Below are positions 42,675-51,327 of a stretch of DNA of 64,000 bases, piece after piece. The translations under genes were made by a program, and so were the position numbers. Position 1 is the first letter of the stretch; every line of letters starts with the position of its first letter. Location of the stretch: NCBI RefSeq assembly GCF_046000175.1, contig NZ_JBEOMB010000061.1:1-64000 (forward strand). Reading direction: 5' to 3'. Under the pieces are notes generated by a model. That model saw only the letters and a list, made by a program, of their open reading frames with translations, searched no databases and had not been told where the DNA came from. The DNA is from Rhodoplanes sp046000175. Lineage in GTDB: Bacteria; Pseudomonadota; Alphaproteobacteria; Rhizobiales; Xanthobacteraceae.

Positions 42675-43781
42675 TCAGGCCGAGCGCTGGCGCAGACGGG
42701 CCTGCTCCCGACGAATGACACCCTGATATTGTGCCTGCTTGTCCGGATACCAAGGCAGAGAGGCGAGGGTGTCGAAGCCCGGGATCGTCTCCATGTGACG
42801 CACCATGCGCTGGCGCATCGCCTGGTCGGGCAGCGGACCGCGCAAGGCCGCCACGTTCTCGGCGGCATGCGCCGGGTTGGAGGTCGCCGTCAGCACCGTG
42901 GTGACGGCGGGGTTGCCCATCACCCACTTGATGAAGAACTCGGCCCAGGTGGTCGCGCCGAACTCCTTCGCGAAATCGGGCAGCGGCCTGGTGCCGACGA
43001 CCTTGTGCAGGCGCCCCTTCTCGAGCGGCATGTTGACGAAGACGCCGACCCCCTTGTCGGCGGCGGCCCGCAGCAGCCGCTCTTCCGCGCCGCGATTGAA
43101 GATCGAGTAGTTGACCTGCACGAAGTCGAGCTGGTCGCGCTCCACCAGCGCCGCGAGGATGGGGTGATAGGGGTTCTCGTGGTGCGAGGCCCCGACATGG
43201 CCCAGCCGGCCCTCCTTCTTCCAGGCGCGCAGGATCGGCAGGGCGACATCGACGTTGACGAGGCTGTGGCAGAACATCAGATCGATCTTGCTGCGCCACA
43301 GGCGCAGCAGCGACTGCTCGAAGCTCCTGAGCGCGTGGCTCTCGTCGGCCAGGAAGTCGCCGGTCGACCAGATCTTGTTGCTGATGAACAGCTTGTCGGA
43401 CACGCCCATGGCGCTGAGGAAGGCGCCGGTGGAGACCTCGCCCGTGCCGTAGAGGGGTGACGTGTCCACCACGCCGACATTGGCGTCGACATAAGTCCGC
43501 GTGACGTCGCGCAAGTGCCGGCGGTCGGCGCCGGGCAGGAGATCGAAGGTCAGGAAGGTGCCGAGGCCGAGGGCCGTGAGGGTGACGTCGGCCTTGCCGG
43601 CCTTGCGGGTGATGACGGGGCGGAGATCGGCCGGACCGGCCGAGGGGGCGGGCTGCGCCTGCGCGACCTGAACTCCCGCCAGCGATGCGCCTGACGCGGC
43701 GGCGGCCCCCGCCGCGCCGGCCGCGGCGATGAAGGTTCGGCGATCCGTGGCCTGGCCCAGGCCGGAGGGGTTCGGGCTCAT
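42675..43781 (-). CDS. Tat-exported aldo/keto reductase
   Basis: This 368-residue protein begins with a twin-arginine signal (ATDRRTFIAAAGAAGAAAAS) and carries a full AKR barrel with the tetrad Asp106 (GVVDTSPLYG), Tyr111, Lys136 (FISNKIW) and His172 (DLMFCHSLV). It would reduce a carbonyl with NADPH. A Tat signal means the enzyme is folded with cofactor before export; related Tat-exported AKRs are known in Proteobacteria. GGAG precedes the ATG at 43781. It is divergent from an AraC-type regulator across about 180 bases, which is the usual layout for a regulated oxidoreductase. Much longer upstream frames are read-through artefacts. Confidence 0.9.
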   Translation of the reverse strand: MSPNPSGLGQATDRRTFIAAAGAAGAAAASGASLAGVQVAQAQPAPSAGPADLRPVITRKAGKADVTLTALGLGTFLTFDLLPGADRRHLRDVTRTYVDANVGVVDTSPLYGTGEVSTGAFLSAMGVSDKLFISNKIWSTGDFLADESHALRSFEQSLLRLWRSKIDLMFCHSLVNVDVALPILRAWKKEGRLGHVGASHHENPYHPILAALVERDQLDFVQVNYSIFNRGAEERLLRAAADKGVGVFVNMPLEKGRLHKVVGTRPLPDFAKEFGATTWAEFFIKWVMGNPAVTTVLTATSNPAHAAENVAALRGPLPDQAMRQRMVRHMETIPGFDTLASLPWYPDKQAQYQGVIRREQARLRQRSA

Positions 43782-43961
43782 GACGTTCTCCATCGTCCAC
43801 GGTTGACGTGCGCGATGGAGGATCGCCGGCCGGCCCGATGCTGTCGCCTCGGATCCTGCCACGGCTGACCGGATGCGGACAAAAAATCGAGCGCTTCCTT
43901 GAGTTCGGCGGGCGTCCGCCGATAGGATGGACGAGCAAGTCGGCATCGAAAACACCCGGTC

Positions 43962-44855
43962 ATGGCCTCCGTCACGGTCGTCGCTGTGCCCCTCGGAAGG
44001 CTGTCGTCGCGTCCCGACAGTTGGCGGCGCACGTCTTGGGCGACCGGGGTCTTTGAAACCGCTCATCGGCCTCACACGCCGCATGTGGCGGGCGAAATCG
44101 TTTCCGGCCGTCATTTGATCATGGCGACGTTGCAGGGCGGCGCCCGGCGGCATGTCTTCACCACCGCCGATGGCTTCAGGCACGAAGGCCCCGACCTGAC
44201 GGGTTCGGTCTCGTTCCTGCCGGCGGGGTGCGCGCGCCGGCTCGAGCTGCACGACGTGAAATGGCGCTGGGCTGCGATCGCGCTCGACGCCTCCAGCGAG
44301 GACGTCGGCGCGTCGCTCGCCCGGGTTCCGTCCATGTCGCTGAAGCAGGAGCCCTTCGTCTTCGGGCTCCTTCGGGAGATGGAGCGGCTGGACGCTCTGG
44401 CCGGCGGCATCGAGCCGATCTACGCGGAAACGATGGCGGCGGCTTTGACGCGCTACCTGGTCAATCGCTTCGACGCTCGGCGGAGGGTCGACGAGGGGGG
44501 CGCCCTCCCTCCGTTCAAGCTGCGCCGCGTCAAGGACTTCGTCGCGAGCCACCTGGACCAGCGGCTTTCGCTGGCCGAGCTGGCCGCGCTCTGCGGTCTC
44601 TCCGAACGGCATTTCCATCGCTCGTTCAAGGCGACGACCGGCGAGACGCCGTTGCGGTACGTGGTCCGGCAACGGGTCGAGCGGGCGATGCTGCTTCTGG
44701 CCGGATCGGAGGCTTCGATCGCCGCGGTGGCGTTCGCGGTCGGCTTCGCCAATCCCACCCATTTCGCCCGCGCCTTCAAAGACGCCACCGGCATGACGCC
44801 GTCGGCTTACCGCAACGGCGCGGCCGTCGTCGTCGATCAGCCCATCGACGGCTGA
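43962..44855 (+). CDS. AraC-family transcriptional regulator
   Basis: This 297-residue regulator has a variable N-terminal cupin-like domain (ARRHVFTTADGFRHEGPD, SVSFLPAGCARRLEL) and a C-terminal double helix-turn-helix at about 185-285 (SLAELAALCGLSERHFHRSF, ASIAAVAFAVGFANPTHFAR, ending FKDATGMTPSAYR). It is divergent from the aldo/keto reductase, so it probably controls that gene and perhaps the SUMF1-like gene behind it. The ligand is unknown. Several alternative starts exist between 43962 and about 44110; the conserved part begins well inside the frame, so the exact N-terminus is uncertain. Confidence 0.88.
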   Translation: MASVTVVAVPLGRLSSRPDSWRRTSWATGVFETAHRPHTPHVAGEIVSGRHLIMATLQGGARRHVFTTADGFRHEGPDLTGSVSFLPAGCARRLELHDVKWRWAAIALDASSEDVGASLARVPSMSLKQEPFVFGLLREMERLDALAGGIEPIYAETMAAALTRYLVNRFDARRRVDEGGALPPFKLRRVKDFVASHLDQRLSLAELAALCGLSERHFHRSFKATTGETPLRYVVRQRVERAMLLLAGSEASIAAVAFAVGFANPTHFARAFKDATGMTPSAYRNGAAVVVDQPIDG

Positions 44856-44956
44856 ACTGCCGACGCGGATCGCAATGGGCCGAGGATCCGCGGCTCGGTG
44901 GCGCGCGAACGGCATGGGCACGTCCATGGCGCGCCCACCCTCCGAGTTCCAAAAAC

Positions 44957-46345
44957 TCACTTCCGCTGCGCCATCTCGGCGCCCGCGTCCTTCGGCATCA
45001 GCGCGAACAGGAGCGTCGCCGAGGCGGAGAGGAGGGCGATGGTCATGAAGGCCGGCGGGAAGGTCGCGGCGGACAGCGCCGCGTCGCCGCGCAGCGCCAT
45101 CGCGGTCTCCAGCGCCAGCGCGCCCACCGTCACGCCGGCCGAGACCGAGAGCTGCTGCGACACGCTGGTGAGCGAGGTCGCGCGGCTCATCCGGCGCGGC
45201 TCCACCTCGGCGAACGCGATGGTGTTGACGCTGGTGAACTGGAGCGAGCGGAACAGGCCGCCGACCAGCAGCACGGCGATCATGATCCACACCGGCGTCG
45301 CGGGCGTGAACAGCGCCGGCGCTCCGATCGTGACGGCGGCGAGCAGCGCATTCACCGTCATGGTGGCGCGGAAGCCGAAGCGGCGGAGGATTCGCGGGAC
45401 CAGCGTCTTCATCACCATGGCGCCGATCGCGGTGGCGAACGTCACCAGGCCGGATTCGAACGGCGTCATGTGGAAGCCGATCTGCAGCATCAGCGGCATC
45501 AGGAAGGGCAGGGCGCCGGCCCCCATGCGGAACAGGAAGCCGCCGGCGACGCCGGCCCGGAAGGTCGGCAGCGCGAACAGCGTCAAGTCCATCACCGGGT
45601 TGGCGACGCGGCGCGAATAGACCACATAGGCCGCGGTCGCTACGGCGCCGAGCCCGAGCAGCGTCGCCGCCACCCAGGTCGGCACGAATTCGACGGTGCT
45701 CACCGTCGCGCCGAAGGCGAGCCCGCCGATGCCGAGCGCGACCAGCGCCATGCCGGCGGTGTCGAACGGCTCCGGCACGTCGCTCTTCACATTGTCGACG
45801 AAGGCCGTCACCAGCGCGAAGCCGATCACGCCGATCGGCACGTTGATGATGAAGATCCAGTGCCAGCTCGCGAACGTGGTGATGAAGCCGCCGAGCGGCG
45901 GGCCGAGCAGTGGGCCGATCAGGGCCGGCAGGGTGACGAGCGCCATGGCGTCGACGAGCCGGCTCTTGTCGACGCTGCGCACCAGCACCAGCCGGCCGAC
46001 CGGGCTCATCATGGCGCCGCCCATGCCCTGGAGGAAGCGCGCCAGCACGAAATGCCACAGCGCCCCCGAGATCGCGCACAGGATCGATCCGACGACGAAC
46101 ACCACGATGGCGCTGCGGAAGATGGTGCGGGCCCCGAACCGGTCTGCCATCCAGCCGCTCATCGGGATGAAGATCGCGAGCGCCAGCAGGTACGACGTGA
46201 TGGCGAGCTTCAGCTCGATCGGCGAGGTGCCGATGTCGGCCGCGATCGCCGGAAGGGCCGTCGCGATCACGGTCGAGTCCATGTTCTCCATGAACAGGGC
46301 GACCGCGACGATGAACGGGACGATGCGCTCGCGGGGCAGGGGCAT
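44957..46345 (-). CDS. MFS drug-efflux transporter, DHA2/EmrB-like
   Basis: This 462-residue inner-membrane proton antiporter has roughly 14 hydrophobic segments. The N-terminal block VALFMENMDSTVIATALPAI is diagnostic of the DHA2 family, as are AITSYLLALAIFIPMSGWMA and LARFLQGMGGAMMSPVGRLVL. It probably exports a toxic compound; an EmrA-type adaptor is absent. Its last 49 codons are duplicated as a remnant at 41664-41819. It is convergent with the AraC gene (about 100 bases). The start at 46345 gives MPLPRERIVPFIVA directly before helix 1. Confidence 0.9.
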   Translation of the reverse strand: MPLPRERIVPFIVAVALFMENMDSTVIATALPAIAADIGTSPIELKLAITSYLLALAIFIPMSGWMADRFGARTIFRSAIVVFVVGSILCAISGALWHFVLARFLQGMGGAMMSPVGRLVLVRSVDKSRLVDAMALVTLPALIGPLLGPPLGGFITTFASWHWIFIINVPIGVIGFALVTAFVDNVKSDVPEPFDTAGMALVALGIGGLAFGATVSTVEFVPTWVAATLLGLGAVATAAYVVYSRRVANPVMDLTLFALPTFRAGVAGGFLFRMGAGALPFLMPLMLQIGFHMTPFESGLVTFATAIGAMVMKTLVPRILRRFGFRATMTVNALLAAVTIGAPALFTPATPVWIMIAVLLVGGLFRSLQFTSVNTIAFAEVEPRRMSRATSLTSVSQQLSVSAGVTVGALALETAMALRGDAALSAATFPPAFMTIALLSASATLLFALMPKDAGAEMAQRK

Positions 46346-46742
46346 GCGGGGGACACCGGGCCGGACACGAAAGGGTCCCGGCTATGCGCCCGGACGCGCC
46401 GGCCGGCAAGGGGGCGTGTCGCGAAGCGTCGTGCCATGGAGCCGACCTCCCTCCGTCCTCACCCTGAGGAGGCCGCGAAGCGGCCGTCTCGAAGGGCGAG
46501 GACGGCCGCTGCGTCGGGGGCCCCATGGTTCGAGACGCGGACCTCCGGTCCGCTCCTCGCCATGAGGGGGATAGTGGTTCACCGAGAGGGGAAAGCGGTC
46601 CGGTGGCGCTGCGCTGCGAGGTGACCGGACACCGCCCGGATCGCCCTGCCGCACCCCGGATTGCGCGCGTCGCGCGAGTCCCTACATGACGGATGACGGC
46701 GCCTTCGCGCGCCTCACCCCGTGCCCCCGGAGCGATGCGGCG
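46346..46742. repeat. inverted copy of the CTCGAACCATG repeat, plus promoter region
   Basis: At about 46441-46575 lies GTCCTCACCCTGAGGAGGCC, GGCCGTCTCGAAGGGCGAGG, GGGGCCCCATGGTTCGAGAC and TCCTCGCCATGAGGGGG. This is the inverted counterpart of the block at 41449-41610, so the two bracket the 41.6-46.4 kb segment. The remainder of the gap is the upstream region of the divergent MFS and Pmp3-like genes; no further gene is seen. Confidence 0.75.
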
Positions 46743-47003
46743 ATGATCTACGTCCTGGCGGTCTTCCTGCCTCCCCTCGGCCTCTTGGTGAACGGCCAGC
46801 CGTTCGCCGCGATCTTCAATCTCGTGCTGCTGGCGATCTCCGTCGTCCTCACGCTGCTGACGATCTTCACGTTTCCGATCATCATGCTGGTGCCCTCCGC
46901 GCACGCCGTGATCAGCGTCTACATGACGCGCGAGAACCGCAAGCACCGCGAGATCGTCGAGGCGATCGAGCGCCACGGCCCGCCGCCCGGCTGGCGGCGG
47001 TGA
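46743..47003 (+). CDS. YqaE/Pmp3-like small membrane protein
   Basis: This 86-residue protein has two hydrophobic segments. It starts MIYVLAVFLPPLGLLVNGQP and continues with a long second helix (IFNLVLLAISVVLTLLTIFT), then a basic C-terminus (YMTRENRKHREIVEAIE). The LPPLGLL element resembles the Pmp3/UPF0057 family, which modulates membrane potential and salt tolerance, but the second helix is longer than normal and the PGIIHA signature is degenerate (LVPSAHAV). CGGAG lies upstream of the ATG at 46743, which is preferred over a frame start at 46686. Confidence 0.7.
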   Translation: MIYVLAVFLPPLGLLVNGQPFAAIFNLVLLAISVVLTLLTIFTFPIIMLVPSAHAVISVYMTRENRKHREIVEAIERHGPPPGWRR

Positions 47004-47084
47004 GGGCGGCGCTGTCGTCGCGTTGTGGATCGCAGGGCGTGCCCGTCGGCGGGGGCGTCGCGTCGCCAGGGCTTGGCGTCGTCG

Positions 47085-48056
47085 TCAGGGTTTGGCGCCG
47101 AGGCTCTTCAGCCCGTCGAGCGCCTGCGGCAGGCCGGGGCTGAGTGCCAGGGCTTTGCGGAAGTCGGCGATCGCGCCCTTGCGGTCGCCGACCGCCATGC
47201 GGGCGCGGGCCCGGTTGTTGTAGGAGTAGACGTCGGCCGGATCGAGCGCGATCGCCCGGTCGTAGTCGGGCAGCGCCTTCCTGTCCTCGTAGCGCAAGAG
47301 ATGGATCAGCCCGCGATTGCGCCAGCCGCGCGCGTCGTCCGGCAACAGCTCGATCACCTTCCCGTAGTCCGCGATGGCCCGCTCGTAGTCCTGCATGCCG
47401 CGATGCACGTTGCCGCGCACCAGATAGGACATGGCGCGATCCGGCGCGAGCGTGATCGCCCTGTCGAGATCGGCGAGCGCGCGGACGTGATCGCGCTTCC
47501 TCAGATACGCGCCGGCGCGGTTGTCGTAGGCGAGGACGAGGTCCGGGGCGAGCGCCACGGCGCGATCGAAATCGGCGATGGCGCGGTCGATCTCGCCCTT
47601 CTTCAGGAAGGCGTCGCCGCGGTTGTTGTAGGCGACGGCGAAGTCCGGGTCGCGGCGCAGCGCCTCGTCGTAGGCCGCGATCGCGGCGTCGAGGTCGCCC
47701 TGGAAGGCGAGCGCCCGGCCGCGGTTGCTGTACGAGCAGGCGAAGGCCGGGTCGATGCGGATCGCCGCGTCGACGTCGGCGAGCGCGGCGTCGAGGTCGC
47801 GCCGCTCGATGCGGACATGGGCGCGGTTGCAGTGGGCGACGGCGAGGTCGCGGCCCGCCTCGCCGCCGGCGTCGATCACCCGGCTGCAGGCGGCGAACCG
47901 CGCGTCGAGCGAGGTCCGCGCATCGAAGCAGGAGCGTGCGTCCGGGACGCCGGCCGTCTCGGTCGCGGCCGCGGGCGTCGCCCCCGCCGCCATCAGAACG
48001 GCGAGCGACAGCACGGGTCCGGCCATCCGGCCGAGCGTGGATCGGAGCGTGGGCAT
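47085..48056 (-). CDS. secreted tetratricopeptide-repeat protein
   Basis: This 323-residue protein has a signal peptide (VLSLAVLMAAGATPAAA) and then about seven TPR units of 34 residues from residue 70 to the end, for example YSNRGRALAFQGDLDAAIAA, YNNRGDAFLKKGEIDRAIAD, YDNRAGAYLRKRDHVRALAD and YLVRGNVHRGMQDYERAIAD. The YxNRG form at each repeat start is typical of bacterial periplasmic TPR proteins. It probably mediates protein-protein contact in the periplasm; the partner is unknown. It converges on the Pmp3-like gene and is divergent from guaB. Confidence 0.87.
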   Translation of the reverse strand: MPTLRSTLGRMAGPVLSLAVLMAAGATPAAATETAGVPDARSCFDARTSLDARFAACSRVIDAGGEAGRDLAVAHCNRAHVRIERRDLDAALADVDAAIRIDPAFACSYSNRGRALAFQGDLDAAIAAYDEALRRDPDFAVAYNNRGDAFLKKGEIDRAIADFDRAVALAPDLVLAYDNRAGAYLRKRDHVRALADLDRAITLAPDRAMSYLVRGNVHRGMQDYERAIADYGKVIELLPDDARGWRNRGLIHLLRYEDRKALPDYDRAIALDPADVYSYNNRARARMAVGDRKGAIADFRKALALSPGLPQALDGLKSLGAKP

Positions 48057-48325
48057 GGGTGTATCTCTCTACCGACGGGCTGCCGGTTGGTAGCCCTCCG
48101 CGCCGGCTCGGTTCACGGCGGCTTCGGGCCGGTGGCCGCTCGGCCTGGTCCCGCCGATCGCCCCGGCCCGCCCGGCGCGCCACGGCGCTACCGCCTTCCC
48201 ATTGTCGCAGGCGCGTGCTAACCACCCTCGCCAACTCCGTACAGGGGCGTTCGAGTCTTCCCGGTCGACGACGACCGGGCCGGATTCGCTTTCTCCGAGA
48301 CCCCTGCGGCGACCAGGAGCTTGGC

Positions 48326-49816
48326 ATGGCCGTTCTGTCCGACGCCCCCCCGCGCGAGGCCCTCACCTTCGACGACGTGCTGCTGCAGCCCGGCCTGTCC
48401 GACGTGCTGCCCTCGCAGGCCGACGTGCGCACCTTCCTGACCCGCGAAATCCCGCTCAACATCCCGATCATCGCCTCCGCCATGGACACGGTGACGGAGT
48501 CCGCCATGGCGATCGCCATGGCCCAGGCCGGCGGCATCGGCGTCATCCACCGCAATTTCGAGCCCGAGGCGCAGGCCGCCCAGGTGCGGCAGGTGAAGAA
48601 GTTCGAGAGCGGCATGGTGGTGAACCCGCTCACCATCGGGCCGGACGCGCCGCTCGCCGAGGCGCTGCGGATGATGGCAGAGAACCGAATCTCGGGCATC
48701 CCGGTGGTCACCACCGACGCCGGCATCGAGGGCCGGCTGGTCGGCATCCTCACCAATCGCGACGTGCGCTTCGCCCATGATCCGGACCAGAAGGTCTCCG
48801 AGCTGATGACCAAGGAGCGCCTGGTCACGGTGCGCGAGGGTGTCAGCCAGCAGGAGGCGAAGCGCCTCCTGCATCAGTTCCGCATCGAGAAGCTGCTGGT
48901 CGTCGACGACCAGTATCGCTGCGTCGGCCTGATCACCGTGAAGGACATCGAGAAGGCGGTCGCGAATCCCAACGCCTGCAAGGACGCGCAGGGGCGCCTG
49001 CGGGTCGCGGCGGCGACCACGGTCGGCGATTCGGGCTATGCCCGCACCGAGCACCTGATCGGGGCCGGCGTCGACCTCATCGTCGTCGACACGGCGCACG
49101 GTCACTCGCGCCACGTGCTCGAGCAGGTCACCCGCATCAAGAAGTTGTCCAACGCCGTGCAGGTGGCGGCCGGCAACATCGCCACGGCCGACGGCGCCAA
49201 GGCGCTGATCGACGCCGGCGCCGACGCCGTGAAGGTCGGCATCGGCCCCGGCTCGATCTGCACCACCCGCGTGGTGGCGGGCGTCGGCGTGCCGCAGCTC
49301 ACCGCCATCATGGACGCCGTCAGGGTCGCCCGCGACGCCAAGGTGGCGGTGATCGCCGACGGCGGCATCAAGTATTCGGGCGATCTCGCCAAGGCGCTCG
49401 CCGCCGGCGCCGACTGCGCCATGATCGGCTCGCTGCTCGCCGGCACCGACGAGACGCCCGGCGAGGTGTTCCTCTATCAGGGCCGCTCCTACAAGACCTA
49501 CCGGGGCATGGGCTCGGTCGGCGCCATGGCGCGCGGCTCGGCCGACCGCTACTTCCAGCAGGACATCAAGGACTCGCTCAAGCTGGTGCCGGAGGGCGTC
49601 GAGGGCCAGGTGCCCTACAAGGGACCGGCCGGCGCCGTGCTCCACCAGCTCACCGGCGGCCTGCGCGCCGCCATGGGCTATGTCGGCGCGCGGACGCTCG
49701 CCGAGCTGCACGAGAAGGCGCAGTTCGTGCGCATCTCGGGCGCCGGGCTGCGCGAGAGCCACGTCCACGACGTGACCATCACGCGCGAGAGCCCGAACTA
49801 CCCGACGCGGGTGTGA
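48326..49816 (+). CDS. guaB: inosine-5'-monophosphate dehydrogenase
   Basis: This 496-residue enzyme oxidises IMP to XMP with NAD+, the committed step of GMP synthesis. The barrel opens TFDDVLLQPGLSDVLPSQAD. A Bateman module of two CBS domains sits at about 95-215 (AENRISGIPVVTTDAG, RLLHQFRIEKLLVVDD). The catalytic loop has Cys312 in GIGPGSICTTR, and the flap follows at YRGMGSVGAMARGSADRYFQ. Length and all motifs are normal. GACCAGGAGC lies upstream of the ATG at 48326. The CBS domains bind ATP or GTP and give allosteric control. Confidence 0.97.
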   Translation: MAVLSDAPPREALTFDDVLLQPGLSDVLPSQADVRTFLTREIPLNIPIIASAMDTVTESAMAIAMAQAGGIGVIHRNFEPEAQAAQVRQVKKFESGMVVNPLTIGPDAPLAEALRMMAENRISGIPVVTTDAGIEGRLVGILTNRDVRFAHDPDQKVSELMTKERLVTVREGVSQQEAKRLLHQFRIEKLLVVDDQYRCVGLITVKDIEKAVANPNACKDAQGRLRVAAATTVGDSGYARTEHLIGAGVDLIVVDTAHGHSRHVLEQVTRIKKLSNAVQVAAGNIATADGAKALIDAGADAVKVGIGPGSICTTRVVAGVGVPQLTAIMDAVRVARDAKVAVIADGGIKYSGDLAKALAAGADCAMIGSLLAGTDETPGEVFLYQGRSYKTYRGMGSVGAMARGSADRYFQQDIKDSLKLVPEGVEGQVPYKGPAGAVLHQLTGGLRAAMGYVGARTLAELHEKAQFVRISGAGLRESHVHDVTITRESPNYPTRV

Positions 49817-49955
49817 CGGGGGACGGGTCCAGGTCCGGGAGACTCCGCGCGACCGACCGCCGCGCGGACATCGTCATCGAACTGTCGCACACTCGCCGGC
49901 ACTGTCTGGTCCGGCGATTCCCATCGCCGGTTCAGAGACTTCACCGGAGCGACAG

Positions 49956-50966
49956 ATGGACGACCGCAAGCCGGGACACGGCAAGCCGGGCAATGAGAGA
50001 CCGGGCAACGGCAATTCGGACGACGGCCGTGCCGGCGACCGTCACGGCGCCGAGGGCAGGCCGGAGAACGGCGGCCTCGACTGGCTCGACGCCGAGCTCG
50101 CCGACACGCTCGACGAGGACTACGAGCTCGAGCTGTCCGAGCCGGCGCTGTCGGAAGAGATCCGCAAGATCTACAAGCGGACGCATCCGCCCTCGATCGA
50201 TCGCCGCGACTATCTGCGCAACCTGATCACGCTGCAGGCCGAGCTGATCAAGCTGCAGGACTGGGTGCAGCACACCAAGGCGAAGATCGTCGTCATCTTC
50301 GAGGGACGCGACTCCGCCGGCAAAGGCGGCGTCATCAAGCGCATCACCCAGCGGCTCAACCCACGCGTCGCCCGCGTCGTGGCCCTGCCGGCGCCGACCG
50401 AGCGCGAGCGCACCCAGTGGTATTTCCAGCGTTACGTGCCGCATCTGCCGGCCGGCGGCGAGATCGTGCTGTTCGACCGCTCCTGGTACAACCGCGCCGG
50501 CGTCGAGCGGGTGATGGGCTTCGCCACCGAGGACGAGGTCGAGCAGTTCTTCCGCGACGTGCCCGAGTTCGAGCGCATGCTGGTGCGCTCCGGCATCATC
50601 CTGTTGAAGTACTGGTTCTCGATCACCGACGAGGAGCAGCAGATGCGCTTCCTCATGCGCATCCACGATCCGATGAAGCAGTGGAAGCTGAGCCCGATGG
50701 ACCTGCAGTCGCGGGTGCGCTGGGAGGACTACACGCGCGCCAAGGAGGACATGCTGTTCCGCACCAACATCCGCGAGGCGCCGTGGTTCATCGTCGAGGG
50801 CAACGACAAGAAGCGCGCGCGGCTCAACTGCATCGACCACCTGCTGAAGCAGATTCCCTACGCGCCGGTGCCGCACGTGCCGATCGCGCTGCCGGATCGG
50901 GTGTTCAACCCGAACTACGAGCGCCGCACGCTCCCGGCCGAGCTCTACGTGCCGATGAAGTATTGA
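49956..50966 (+). CDS. ppk2: polyphosphate kinase 2
   Basis: This 336-residue PPK2 enzyme transfers phosphate between polyphosphate and nucleoside diphosphates. A disordered charged N-terminus of about 60 residues leads to the kinase core. Walker A is GRDSAGKGG at 117-125, the lid region has PTERERTQWYFQRYVPHLPA, and Walker B is LFDRSWYNRAGVE at 172-184. ITDEEQQMRFLMRIHDPMKQ and YTRAKEDMLFRTN are further class I signatures. The size fits single-domain class I PPK2, usually GDP/ADP-phosphorylating. It follows guaB by 140 bases on the same strand, which fits a guanine-nucleotide link. Confidence 0.95.
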   Translation: MDDRKPGHGKPGNERPGNGNSDDGRAGDRHGAEGRPENGGLDWLDAELADTLDEDYELELSEPALSEEIRKIYKRTHPPSIDRRDYLRNLITLQAELIKLQDWVQHTKAKIVVIFEGRDSAGKGGVIKRITQRLNPRVARVVALPAPTERERTQWYFQRYVPHLPAGGEIVLFDRSWYNRAGVERVMGFATEDEVEQFFRDVPEFERMLVRSGIILLKYWFSITDEEQQMRFLMRIHDPMKQWKLSPMDLQSRVRWEDYTRAKEDMLFRTNIREAPWFIVEGNDKKRARLNCIDHLLKQIPYAPVPHVPIALPDRVFNPNYERRTLPAELYVPMKY

Positions 50967-51011
50967 GGGAGGTCGTCGAGCTTATACGCGATCCGGCCTT
51001 TCAGCTCGGTG

Positions 51012-51115
51012 GTCATTCCGGGGCGGCGCGTCGCGCCGAACCCGGAATCCAGCGGAGCTTTCGGAGTTCGCCGCTGGATTCCGGGTTCGCGGCTTTCGCC
51101 GCGCCCCGGAATGAC
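51012..51115. repeat. GTCATTCCGGGGC palindromic repeat, copy 3
   Basis: Same family as 8124-8226 and 9466-9574: GTCATTCCGGGGCGGCGCG, GAACCCGGAATCCAGCGGAG, CGCTGGATTCCGGGTTCGCG and GCGCCCCGGAATGAC. It sits between the convergent ppk2 and the small gene at 51151. Confidence 0.9.
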
Positions 51116-51150
51116 GGCGAACTGATCAACCGGAAACGGTCTAGAACCGA

Positions 51151-51327
51151 TCAAATCAGGTCGTTGTCGACGCAGTAGGCGACGGCGGAACGGTCGGCGG
51201 GGGTGCGGCGGGCTTCGCGGCCGGTCGGGCGACCGGTCTCGGCGCGCTCGACCTTGCTGTCGGCCGGGGCACGGCCGGTCTGCTGGGGCGCGTCGGTGTC
51301 GAAGGTTCGCAGCTCGGTACGGGGCAT
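51151..51327 (-). CDS. small hydrophilic protein, function unknown
   Basis: This 58-residue protein is rich in Arg, Thr, Asp and Pro (RTELRTFDTDAPQQTGRAPA) and ends AVAYCVDNDLI. It has no membrane segment. CCGGAG lies 8 bases upstream of the ATG at 51327, which favours real translation. No family is recognised; the sequence looks disordered except for the last 15 residues. Confidence 0.5.
   Translation of the reverse strand: MPRTELRTFDTDAPQQTGRAPADSKVERAETGRPTGREARRTPADRSAVAYCVDNDLI

Noticed and set aside
40385..46600. Prophage or integrative element
   Set aside because: No integrase, transposase, phage structural gene or att-like repeat at a tRNA is visible; the tRNA-Thr is 7 kb away.
42675..46976. 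One giant minus-strand protein of over 1400 residues
   Set aside because: Only the last 368 codons are conserved (Tat aldo/keto reductase); the rest is antisense to AraC or out of frame with the MFS gene. The Tat signal and ribosome site at 43781 fix the real start.
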